Positions 1 to 6,260 of a DNA stretch of 8,455 nucleotides are shown piece after piece (positions within the stretch are counted from its first letter, which is position 1; every line of letters begins with the position of its first letter). The position numbers and the translations under genes are program-made. This DNA comes from an uncultured Pirellulaceae bacterium (lineage in GTDB: Bacteria > Planctomycetota > Planctomycetia > Pirellulales > Pirellulaceae). Where the stretch lies: contig CAKQNH010000161.1 in assembly GCA_934255105.1 (NCBI GenBank), forward strand, positions 1 through 8,455. The letters run 5' to 3'. The notes beneath the pieces are model-generated. The model made no database searches, was not told where the DNA came from, and was given only the letters and a program-made list of their open reading frames with translations.

Positions 1-561
1 CAGGGGCGCTTTCGGAGCGTTAGAATCCTCGATGAAGCGGGTTTGCTGGCATGTGCGGCCTATGTCGACCTCAATCCAATTCGCGCCGCTATGGCGCAGA
101 CGCTCGAGGACAGCGACTACACCTCAGCGCAGCGCCGTATCGAGTCGCTGCGATCACCCGACAAGCAGCCCGACGAGCGCGCTGATCGCTTTCTCGCGCC
201 GCTGACCATCGACCAACTGCGCGATGCGCTTGGCCCGCGACCTAGCACCAGCGGCTATCGCTGCAGCGACAATGGTTTTCTAAACCTGTCGGCCAGTGAC
301 TACTTGCAACTGCTCGACTGGACCGCTCGACAGCCAGTCGCCGGCAAGCGAGGTATGACGCCAGCCGACACGCCTGCTATTCTTGGGCGTCTGGGGCTTG
401 AGCCTGAAGTATGGTGCGAACTGGTTCGCGACTTTGGCACGCTATTCAGTTTAGTGGCCGGGCGTCCTGCCGCCATCGACCAAGCTCGCACGTATGGTCG
501 CCAAACGCGCTTTCACACGCGGCCCAGAACGCGCGAGCTACTGAGCGTGCGGACACCCTAG
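1..561 (+). CDS. Y1 (REP-associated/IS200-like) transposase, C-terminal part
   Basis: The open frame enters from the left edge with no start in the window and runs 186 codons to a TAG at 559-561. The first residues read QGRFRSVRILDEAG, followed by ACAAYVDLNPIRAAM. This is the conserved block found after the catalytic tyrosine in RAYT/Y1 single-strand transposases (GRFKS then YVxLNPVRA). The HUH motif that would bind the metal and the 5' part of the gene must lie upstream of base 1. The remaining ~150 residues are a long C-terminal extension. From memory, this belongs to a large Y1 transposase subfamily that is repeated in planctomycete genomes. Such proteins are expected to cut and join single-stranded DNA at hairpin-bearing ends. 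No inverted repeat is obvious just after the stop. A TTG at 43 is an internal codon and not a credible start. Whether the complete gene is intact cannot be judged. Confidence 0.85.
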   Translation, partial: QGRFRSVRILDEAGLLACAAYVDLNPIRAAMAQTLEDSDYTSAQRRIESLRSPDKQPDERADRFLAPLTIDQLRDALGPRPSTSGYRCSDNGFLNLSASDYLQLLDWTARQPVAGKRGMTPADTPAILGRLGLEPEVWCELVRDFGTLFSLVAGRPAAIDQARTYGRQTRFHTRPRTRELLSVRTP

Positions 562-798
562 CTCAGGTCGTAGTAGCTCGGGTCTTTGCTGTTAGGCAAT
601 TCTCCGCCATTCTCTACAGCCTTGTTCGATGCACAACCGATCGAACTGTCTAGGCCTTCGCGCACCAGCCGCTAAAAATAGGCTCTTCTCGCCCCCAGTG
701 GTACGCCAGCCCGTAATTTGCGATCGCTCCGCTTCATTCTCACCTCCAATCTAGCTCCGCGCCCCGAATCGCTCTTGCCTGACATGCCAACAGAGTAG
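562..798. other. Intergenic gap between two transposase relics; no gene seen
   Basis: No frame here gives a recognisable protein. The frame of the downstream transposase relic is open back to a TAG at 679-681 apart from the TAG at 796-798. It reads LRFILTSNL and LLPDMPTE, but I cannot match this to the transposase family with confidence. It may be decayed transposase sequence. Confidence 0.4.
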
Positions 799-1209
799 AG
801 TGACCCCGTTGCTCTCTTTTGTACCGACCCAGATATCGAAATACGGGCAGTTTTGGAAACCGTTGCCGATCGATGGGCAATCGAGGAACATTTCCACGAC
901 GTCAAGGAGGTATGGGGCGCCGGACAACAACAGGTTCGAAATCTGTGGTCGAACATTGGCTGCTGGCACCTGAATCAGTGGATGTACACACTCGTTGAGT
1001 TGACTTCATGGGATGAAGAAAAATCGGAATTGACCGACCGCAGTTCGCGTCCTTGGGACAATGCTGACCGTCGTCCTTCACACGCTGACCGAAGGCGCTC
1101 GATCGCCAAGCAAATGCTGGAAAAACAATTTTTGAACTGTGTGCCTCAACGCCCTGACACGCATAAATTCCGGCAGTTTGTGGCCGACCTGATCAGCCTC
1201 AGCGCATGA
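799..1209 (+). pseudogene. DDE transposase (IS4/IS701-like), C-terminal relic
   Basis: The frame following the TAG at 796-798 reads VALFCTDPDIEI, then VADRWAIEEHFHDVKEVWG, and continues in register to a TGA at 1207-1209 (136 codons). The RWxIE..F.D.K segment is the C-terminal catalytic signature of DDE transposases of the IS4/IS701 kind. The glutamate of that motif (codon at 883-885) would be the third metal-binding acid. The following blocks (QQQVRN, GCWHLNQWMYTLVEL, DRSSRPWDN, RRPSHADRR) agree with my memory of a transposase family common in planctomycetes. The N-terminal DNA-binding part and the first two catalytic aspartates are absent: upstream frames are closed and show no family motifs. 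No ATG or plausible ribosome binding site precedes the fragment, so I call it a truncated, inactive insertion-sequence remnant. Confidence 0.85.
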
Positions 1210-1428
1210 CCGACGGCTCGATCGTCAACGTTCTCAACTCGCTTGTCAGCCTGCAACCAAGACCAACCTACGTTACAACTGCGCCGTTCACTGGCGAACA
1301 GTGATAATGCATTACCCTAAAGTGCAGTGATGCAAAACAATACCGCTAAAGTTCTATGTCCCGTTCCGCAGTCCGCTATGTCCACACGTCTTTCTCTATT
1401 GTCTGTGGCCCAATTCTTCCGTTGTAAA
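1210..1428. other. Convergent intergenic region; no gene seen
   Basis: This region lies between the transposase relic (+) and the end of the dockerin-protein gene (-), so both transcripts would end here. The only secondary structure I noted is a weak 5-bp stem CACTG(1289-1293)/CAGTG(1299-1303). It has no adjacent T-run on either strand, so I do not call it a terminator. Confidence 0.4.
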
Positions 1429-4053
1429 TTATAAGTCAGTCTGAAGATCGTCAACGATTGAACGTTCACTGCTAACTAATAAATTTACTCGGAGGCCTCT
1501 TGGTCGATTTGCATCAAAATGCGGCGACCTAGTGTGATGCCGAAATGACAAAATCGCATGATCTAAATGATCGAAAGAGTTCCGATTCTCGTCTACGCTC
1601 ACAAAGTTATCATCAACGTTGTAATGCTGCAGAAGCACATCGACTCGAGCTATGTAGTCGTCAACAGTTGATTTAACGCGTTCTTCCGCATATTCAATCA
1701 CAGATGTCCCGTATTGGGCTAGGTCGGTGCCACTGGTAGTAGGTTCGCTTTCTGCGGCTGCTTCCAAATGCCTCCTTTTGTTATTCAACTCGTTGATTAC
1801 GAGAAGAGCGTCAATAGGGCTTACAAATCGATCTCCATTGACATCCAAGAATCGCCAGCTTTCCTTACTTGCGTCTGCACGTATGTCTATAGGCCATTTT
1901 CTAGCTACCGGATCGTTTAGGAAGTTAATTACGGTTAGTACGTCCATTGGAGATACGTCCCCGTCATTATTAGTATCTAAAGGATTAACGAAGTTATGGC
2001 TAGTTAAAAAGGTGTCGACTGAAAGCAAGGTCTCGTCATTCTTCAATTCCAACGATGCGATCCCATTCGCGAAATTTATAGAAGTTATGCGCCACCCACC
2101 AGTATCCAATAGCGAAAACTGATTGCCTTCGGTATGCAGCACCTTTACGGCACCAACAAGGCCAGTGTCGAGTCTACGCACTGATGCAGCGTCTAATCGC
2201 AGTGCGCCTCCACCATTCTTTTTAAAACCCACTACGCCATAACCGTAAAGCAAGGGCGATGATGGTAAACTCAAATCGAGCAATGATTGTTCATCAACCA
2301 GAAGAGAACCATCGTCACCGCTTCCCGTAAAGAGCGCACCTGCTAGCTGATCTTGTACTTCGGCAGGTCCAGTATTCCAAATCAGGGTGCTTGTTCGACC
2401 AACTTGTGAAACAATCGTCTTCTTAGCCATCGATTCCGCAATCAGCGTCTGCGATCCCGTGTTTGACGCTAATGAATAGTTGCCGTCCACCATTCTTGAA
2501 AAAGTGACGACTTCATTTTCGGCATTGCCTAGGTACTCAGTGTTTTCGTGCGACTGAGAATCCTTTGCGGCAGTAGTTAATGGCACCCCCGATGCCGGCG
2601 AGAAAACCGTTGTGAATTCCGTGACACCATTTTCGCTGGTACCAACCAAGAATTCCTGAGGTGAAAGTACAACTCCGCCGTCAAAGTTGACAACGGAAAA
2701 CTGAAAAACTCCTCTACTCTTCGCCGCAATTTTCGTATTGTAGATCGATCCTTCTCGCCCGAACAGCATCACTAATGGCCCGTCCGCAAAATAGATAGAA
2801 TTCGGAATATCACTTACGAGTTGACCCGTTGTTGCATTTCCGGTTTCTCTACCCATAGCGTCAGTAACACGCATAGTTGTATCGCCAGGATCCCAAAATA
2901 AAGTTACGTCTTCAAGAAAACCAAACCAGTACTTTGATAGATACCTATGGATGTACGCCTCTGATTCACGCAGGATAGTCTCAAATGACGATTCTGGGTA
3001 TTTGAGCGATGGATTGACGTCGGACAACGGGAATTCAATAGCAGTTTGCCATCGTGGAACGGGGCGCAGTAAGTTGTAGCCGAAACCAAAAAAATCGAAT
3101 TTTTGGGCTTGGAAACCTTCACCGTTACTCCATCGAATTTTTTGATCTGGCCCGTCTATGAGCTGAACCAACGCTGAACCGACGGATTCGGCATTAAAGA
3201 TTGGAAGCACTCCCAAATAGAGCACAGACACAGGCAGCGCTGACACCTCCGACCTAGCCTGACACGTTACCGTTTCATTTTCGGCAGCCTCCGTTGTGAA
3301 GTTGATTTTCGTTTCTGCAAACTTCAAGTCAATCCATTTAGTTGGTCCCATTACACCTGGCGAGCGAACTGTCGTTACAATTTCGGGGAGAACGACATCG
3401 ACAATTTGCGTGTCGGATGGTGAGTCACAACCAGTGAAAAACTCTATGTCCATTTCAGTTGTTAGATCTTTTACAACTGAGTTTCCTGCCAAGTCTTTGA
3501 CTGGCCGATGAAGCACCACTCCCTTCGAATCGAGTAGTGAAACTGTAAGTTCAAAGAAGTACTTGCCAGGTAAGTCGACAGGAGGAATCATTATTTCTTT
3601 TTTATACTGGCTACCGGTGGTACTCAGCTCCACATCTAAATCGGCTGAATCAGTTTGTAACACTGTCCTGTTCGCGTCATTATCGCGTAACTTCCATTCA
3701 ACTCGGATTCCGGCTGGGTAGTCCTGTCGAATTGAGCCGGGCGGCCAAAGGGGCGCGAAGAACGGGCCAACTTGCCGGAACTCTAGGCCCAAAACCTCGC
3801 TTCTTGCCATTGGGTTCCCTTGTCGATAGTCGACTTGAAACCTGTCTATGAGCTGTGATTTGTTCTCGAATAGCACAGACTCAGATGTGGTCGTAAGGGC
3901 ATTTGCCTTTCGTATTGTCGCTTCCTCCATTGCAAGGTATGGGCATAGACCAACATCTTCTGGTGAGAAGATACAAAAATTTTCGTACGAAGCGAAAAGT
4001 AGTTGTCGACTCTCTAGTCTTTCAAGAGCGAGTCGTCGTTTTGGATAAGACAA
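1429..4053 (-). CDS. Large secreted dockerin-type protein with LExLExRxLL planctomycete N-terminus
   Basis: The protein is about 874 residues. The N-terminus reads KRRLALERLESRQLLFAS. It matches the basic LExLExRxLL (LEPR-XLL-like) leader found on large exported planctomycete proteins and suggests export. Residues ~30-690 look like beta-rich extracellular modules without a catalytic motif I recognise. Near residues 690-757 are two EF-hand-like loops, DTNNDGDVSPMD and DVNGDRFVSPID, each followed by a helix (VLTVINFLN, ALLVINELN). This is a dockerin type I pair, which binds calcium and mediates protein docking. About 120 charged residues follow, ending in a TAA at 1429-1431. The frame has no ATG back to the stop at 4114-4116. 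I chose TTG at 4053 because GGAG lies 7 nt upstream (4061-4064 on the other strand); TTG at 4059 is the alternative but sits 1 nt from it. The gene looks more AT-rich than its neighbours. The precise substrate or partner is unknown. Confidence 0.85.
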   Translation of the reverse strand: MSYPKRRLALERLESRQLLFASYENFCIFSPEDVGLCPYLAMEEATIRKANALTTTSESVLFENKSQLIDRFQVDYRQGNPMARSEVLGLEFRQVGPFFAPLWPPGSIRQDYPAGIRVEWKLRDNDANRTVLQTDSADLDVELSTTGSQYKKEIMIPPVDLPGKYFFELTVSLLDSKGVVLHRPVKDLAGNSVVKDLTTEMDIEFFTGCDSPSDTQIVDVVLPEIVTTVRSPGVMGPTKWIDLKFAETKINFTTEAAENETVTCQARSEVSALPVSVLYLGVLPIFNAESVGSALVQLIDGPDQKIRWSNGEGFQAQKFDFFGFGYNLLRPVPRWQTAIEFPLSDVNPSLKYPESSFETILRESEAYIHRYLSKYWFGFLEDVTLFWDPGDTTMRVTDAMGRETGNATTGQLVSDIPNSIYFADGPLVMLFGREGSIYNTKIAAKSRGVFQFSVVNFDGGVVLSPQEFLVGTSENGVTEFTTVFSPASGVPLTTAAKDSQSHENTEYLGNAENEVVTFSRMVDGNYSLASNTGSQTLIAESMAKKTIVSQVGRTSTLIWNTGPAEVQDQLAGALFTGSGDDGSLLVDEQSLLDLSLPSSPLLYGYGVVGFKKNGGGALRLDAASVRRLDTGLVGAVKVLHTEGNQFSLLDTGGWRITSINFANGIASLELKNDETLLSVDTFLTSHNFVNPLDTNNDGDVSPMDVLTVINFLNDPVARKWPIDIRADASKESWRFLDVNGDRFVSPIDALLVINELNNKRRHLEAAAESEPTTSGTDLAQYGTSVIEYAEERVKSTVDDYIARVDVLLQHYNVDDNFVSVDENRNSFDHLDHAILSFRHHTRSPHFDANRPRGLRVNLLVSSERSIVDDLQTDL

Positions 4054-4064
4054 TGGCAATCTCC
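4053..4064 (-). promoter_or_regulatory. Shine-Dalgarno GGAG supporting a TTG start
   Basis: On the minus strand GGAG (positions 4064-4061) is followed by seven bases (4060-4054) and then TTG at 4053-4051. This spacing is typical and favours the second of two in-frame TTG codons as the start of the dockerin-type protein. Confidence 0.5.
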
Positions 4065-4153
4065 GAAATGTGCTGTAGATACCGAGCAGTGAGGCCTGCG
4101 AATCAGAACCACGCTATTACAACAGACGTATGGCAGGCCAAGTGATATCTTAG

Positions 4154-4423
4154 TTAGGGCGGTGAACCACGCAAGTAACAGTTTAGTCTCTGCGGCGCAA
4201 AATCTTGGACTTGAAAAGACAATACGGTATTTGCATACTGCTGCCCATACTCAATCTGCGCCTTCCCATCACCAAATACCAACCCGGCGTTCGCATTTTC
4301 TGAGAGGAGAAGGCAAGCGGCCAAAAGGCAGGACATGAGTTGCGTATGCTTCAGCAGCACGGTGGTTGTCGGGTACTGGGGAGTCGCGAACGATATAAAA
4401 TAGCATGAAGATATGTATTTCAA
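4154..4423 (-). CDS. Short ORF with signal peptide; possible truncated secreted protein
   Basis: The open frame runs from TTG at 4423 to a TAA at 4154-4156 (89 residues). A likelier start is GTG at 4360, giving VLLKHTQLMSCLLAACLLL and then SENANA. That is a short basic region, a hydrophobic core and an ANA|G signal-peptidase I site. The mature part would begin GLVFGDGKAQIEYG and lasts only about 40 residues before it ends in LNCYLRGSPP. This resembles the first strand of an exported beta-sandwich protein cut short, as after a frameshift or deletion. The next frame did not give an obvious continuation. The ORF is oriented like the dockerin-type gene and lies ~100 bp upstream of it, so the two could share a transcript. 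I do not recognise the family. It could be a small secreted peptide or a decayed gene. Confidence 0.45.
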   Translation of the reverse strand: MKYISSCYFISFATPQYPTTTVLLKHTQLMSCLLAACLLLSENANAGLVFGDGKAQIEYGQQYANTVLSFQVQDFAPQRLNCYLRGSPP

Positions 4424-4740
4424 GTGGCACCTATTTGTCGCATGTTGGTCAAGCAGTTTTTGACGAGGTGGGGGGGAGCGTTTAAGCCATTAATATACGG
4501 CAATCACAACCCTGCCCCCCCAGTATAGTCCTGCTGCGTCCCGCAGCAATGGCAGGTTTCTGGCTGTCGATCACACCCTCTGTTCTGGACACAGACGAGT
4601 CCGAACTGGCGAGAGGGTGACTCGCTGATCGCGATTGCGGCGTCCATGGAAAGGTGCCTGTGACCAGAGCTCGGCTTGTAGTTCCACGTCGGTTTCCCGG
4701 GGATTGAGTATGGCCATGCACCGTGCAACACGTTCTCCGC
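4424..4740. other. Stretch without a convincing gene; overlapping open minus frames
   Basis: All three minus-strand frames are partly open between 4482 and 4756, as is common in GC-rich DNA, so none can be chosen on length. The most protein-like frame starts at TTG 4756 or ATG 4717 and ends near 4571. It includes MAILNPRETDVELQAELWSQ and overlaps the end of the upstream 39-aa ORF if the TTG is used. It could be a third gene of that unit, but I see no domain or ribosome binding site. The stretch also holds a run of seven G (4470-4476) and a run of seven C (4515-4521), which form a spaced inverted repeat. Confidence 0.3.
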
Positions 4741-4860
4741 TCAGCAAAGACGCCAAGCGATGAGCAATAGCCAGGCGATGGCTGCTGCCTGAGCTGCGGC
4801 GGGGTTCAGTAGTGCTATCGCGCCAAACATGGTGAAGATGGTGATTTGCACCCTTATCAT
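4741..4860 (-). CDS. 39-aa hydrophobic peptide, start overlaps the stop of the upstream gene
   Basis: The ATG at 4860-4858 overlaps the TGA (4859-4857) of the 255-aa gene as ATGA, the classical arrangement for translational coupling by re-initiation. The peptide starts MIRVQITIFTMFGAIALL, continues NPAAAQAAAIAWLLLIAW, and ends RLC before a TGA at 4743-4741. Two hydrophobic stretches (about residues 4-18 and 22-35) separated by NP suggest a membrane peptide, either a helical hairpin or a single segment. Its frame is open far upstream inside the 255-aa gene, but that upstream part is an arginine/proline-rich antiframe without coding character, so the overlapping ATG is preferred. I know no family for it. 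It may be a small membrane partner of the 255-aa protein, or a chance ORF. Confidence 0.45.
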   Translation of the reverse strand: MIRVQITIFTMFGAIALLNPAAAQAAAIAWLLLIAWRLC

Positions 4861-5624
4861 ACTTGCCTCCGGTCGTCGTCCACTTCCGCGTCCGAAGTCG
4901 GCGGTCGGTCGGCGTCGACGTAGACTTTCACCGGCGAGCGACGAAGATTGAGCACTGCGTAGGGTAGTTTTGTGTACGATTGCCGCTGACGGAGTTCGTT
5001 GACACTGCGAAGAATATTGAGTAGCTGGCGGCGGATGGGGGCGTAGCGAGCGTAGGTGATCGTGGCGAACTCGGTGGCCAAGTTCTCTGGCGAACGATGG
5101 ACGGCTATTTGTTGATAGTGGGCTTTGAGCTGAGCATAAGTCTCGTTGTCGATACGGACATGGGCGTGCCATTTGGTTGGTGCGCCGACGGCGCTGGCTA
5201 CCCCACTTCGCCTGTACGAGATCGAGTAGCCGGCAAACCGAATGGGGATGCGGCGGCAGTCTCGGATGTGTTCTCCCTCGCCGCCGGATCGGGCTGGTGA
5301 GCGCAGGGCATGGTGGCCCTCGGTCAACATGAGAATGAACCTGCGGCCGTGGCGTAGGTAATGCGCGTTGGCTAGTCCCGACTTGCGGCGTTTGGATCTC
5401 TGCCACTCGGTGAGGTCGATCCCGTACTTGGTGATCAACTTGTCATCGACTCGCTCGGGTGCCTTGCCGTCTGGGATGCGGCCGGTGACGTACCAGTAGT
5501 AACCGTGTCGCAGGTAGCTGGCGGCGATGAGTTGCACGACGGCCTCGGGTGATGATGCTTCGCATCGGTATTTGCATTTTGGTTTCACGTTCCTCCATGA
5601 GTGGTTCAGATTCCGTTTTGTCAT
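4857..5624 (-). CDS. Conserved planctomycete-type protein of unknown function (255 aa)
   Basis: The protein has 255 residues from ATG at 5624 to TGA at 4857-4859. I recall very similar proteins occurring in several copies in planctomycete genomes with no assigned function, but could not check this. Visible blocks are KPKCKYRCEASSPEAVVQLI, a strand-like YYWYVTGRIPDGKAPERVD (~residues 42-60), RSKRRKSGLANAHYLRHGRR, FILMLTEGHHAL, GYSISYRRSG, and WHAHVRIDNETYAQLKAHY (~145-165), then an acidic tail. There is no signal peptide or membrane segment, so it is probably cytoplasmic. It is basic in the middle, which fits nucleic-acid binding. No Shine-Dalgarno is seen before the ATG. A GTG at codon 13 (5588) has GGAGG three bases upstream, which is rather close, and would give a start nearer the conserved KCKYRC block. 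The gene sits just downstream of a palindromic repeat array and is coupled to a 39-aa ORF. Confidence 0.7.
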   Translation of the reverse strand: MTKRNLNHSWRNVKPKCKYRCEASSPEAVVQLIAASYLRHGYYWYVTGRIPDGKAPERVDDKLITKYGIDLTEWQRSKRRKSGLANAHYLRHGRRFILMLTEGHHALRSPARSGGEGEHIRDCRRIPIRFAGYSISYRRSGVASAVGAPTKWHAHVRIDNETYAQLKAHYQQIAVHRSPENLATEFATITYARYAPIRRQLLNILRSVNELRQRQSYTKLPYAVLNLRRSPVKVYVDADRPPTSDAEVDDDRRQV

Positions 5625-5642
5625 TTGATCGAAAACCGCAAC

Positions 5643-5800
5643 CGTGGCTAGCGCCGAGGCGGCTGATTAAAACGGCGGCTGATTAAAGCCGAAGAGCCCG
5701 TGGCTAGCGCCATCGGCTCACTAAAGCCGAAGAACCCGTGGCTAGCGCCATCGGCTCACTAAAACCGGAGAACCCGTGGCTAGCGCCATCGGCTCACAAA
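5643..5800. repeat. Tandem array of 38-bp REP-like imperfect palindromes
   Basis: Units begin at 5691, 5729 and 5767, exactly 38 bp apart. They share the core CCCGTGGCTAGCGCCATCGG and differ at only a few bases outside it. A diverged fourth copy (5643-5690) has CCGTGGCTAGCGCC followed by GAGGCGGCTGATTAAA. Each full unit can fold: AGCCGA pairs with TCGGCT, and inside it TGGC pairs with GCCA around TAGC, with an asymmetric bulge. This resembles REP elements, the hairpin substrates of RAYT transposases. The array ends less than 20 bp upstream of the ATG at 5624, so it occupies the promoter/leader position of the 255-aa gene. Confidence 0.85.
5658..5689. repeat. 16-bp direct tandem duplication inside the repeat array
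   Basis: GGCGGCTGATTAAAAC (5658-5673) is followed directly by GGCGGCTGATTAAAGC (5674-5689), with one mismatch in 16 bases. It looks like a slippage duplication of the right end of a diverged REP-like unit. Confidence 0.8.
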
Positions 5801-5814
5801 TGCGGTCGAAAATA

Positions 5815-5843
5815 TGGACGTTGATTTATTGGCTCAACGTCCA
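5815..5843. terminator. Perfect 9-bp inverted repeat; possible minus-strand terminator or operator
   Basis: TGGACGTTG (5815-5823) and CAACGTCCA (5835-5843) pair perfectly around an 11-base AT-rich loop. Read on the minus strand the stem is followed by TATTTT, a short U-tract, so it could end transcripts coming from the intron side before the repeat array. The T-tract is weak, so an operator is an alternative. Confidence 0.35.
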
Positions 5844-6225
5844 AGGCCCACTTTTACCTTCATAAAAAAATCCTCGACTGGCAGGGATTCGTTATGTCGC
5901 TGCATGGTTCCGAAAAGCCGAACGAATGGCCTTCGACAGAACTTGAGCGACTACGCGGAATCGACCCATTGCCAGCACGGATGCGGAACGGAATTCGCAA
6001 ATACACTGCATTCCACAGTGTACCCACGCAATTCATAGCACCCGAGCTAAAAACCTTTCGACAGACCCCACGCTAGATGCAAAACGCAACTCGGGTGTCC
6101 GTCGTCAGTTTGCAGTTTTTGAGGTGACGGCTTTTCCCAAAGCAACCACCTTAAAAACGTCCACTGCTGCCAACCAAGGTAAGAAACTCTCAAGTGCCGC
6201 TGGTGGTTAGACCAACGACACTCAG
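5844..6225. other. Stretch without a convincing gene; two overlapping open plus frames and one hairpin
   Basis: A 60-residue plus-strand ORF (ATG 5894 to 6076) begins MSLHGSEKPNEWPSTELERL and has AGGGA 7 nt upstream of its start. A second plus frame is open without ATG from 5947 to a TAG at 6208-6210 and includes LSTDPTLDAKRNSGVRRQF and ends KKLSSAAGG. I recognise neither, and since they overlap at most one could be coding. A perfect 7-bp stem TACACTG (6002-6008)/CAGTGTA (6016-6022) lies within both. Confidence 0.3.
5894..6076 (+). CDS. Hypothetical 60-aa ORF
   Basis: ATG at 5894 follows CAGGGATTCGTT, so AGGGA stands at a plausible Shine-Dalgarno distance. The product is hydrophilic (MSLHGSEKPNEWPS, then ELERLRGIDPLPARMRNG, then FIAPELKTFRQTPR) and has no signal peptide, membrane segment or motif I recognise. 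It overlaps another open plus frame and stands between the repeat array and the intron relic without partners. It may be a chance ORF. Confidence 0.2.
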   Translation: MSLHGSEKPNEWPSTELERLRGIDPLPARMRNGIRKYTAFHSVPTQFIAPELKTFRQTPR

Positions 6226-6260
6226 AGAGCATCAAGCGTCAAAACGATTGGAGCTTTCAT
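6222..6260 (-). pseudogene. Possible remnant start of the intron-encoded maturase (12 codons)
   Basis: On the minus strand GGACTGAGGAG precedes ATG at 6260-6258, a good ribosome-binding arrangement at the place where a group II intron ORF would begin in domain IV. The frame reads MKAPIVLTLDAL and then stops at TGA 6224-6222. No downstream frame to the array shows reverse transcriptase motifs, so the coding part appears deleted. This reading depends on the group II intron assignment. Confidence 0.3.

Noticed and set aside
1289..1303. A terminator after the dockerin-type gene
   Set aside because: The stem is only 5 bp and has no T-run on the relevant strand.
1727..2122. A 131-codon plus-strand ORF inside the dockerin-type gene
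   Set aside because: It is antisense to the two EF-hand-like dockerin loops, which are clearly coded on the minus strand.
4863..5406. A long minus-strand frame that joins the 39-aa peptide to ~180 upstream residues
   Set aside because: The upstream part is rich in Arg, Pro and Ser and lies antiframe within the 255-aa gene, whose frame shows conserved-looking blocks. The overlapping ATG gives a simpler gene for the hydrophobic part.
5643..5800. A CRISPR array
   Set aside because: The units are contiguous 38-bp repeats without variable spacers, and no cas gene is present.
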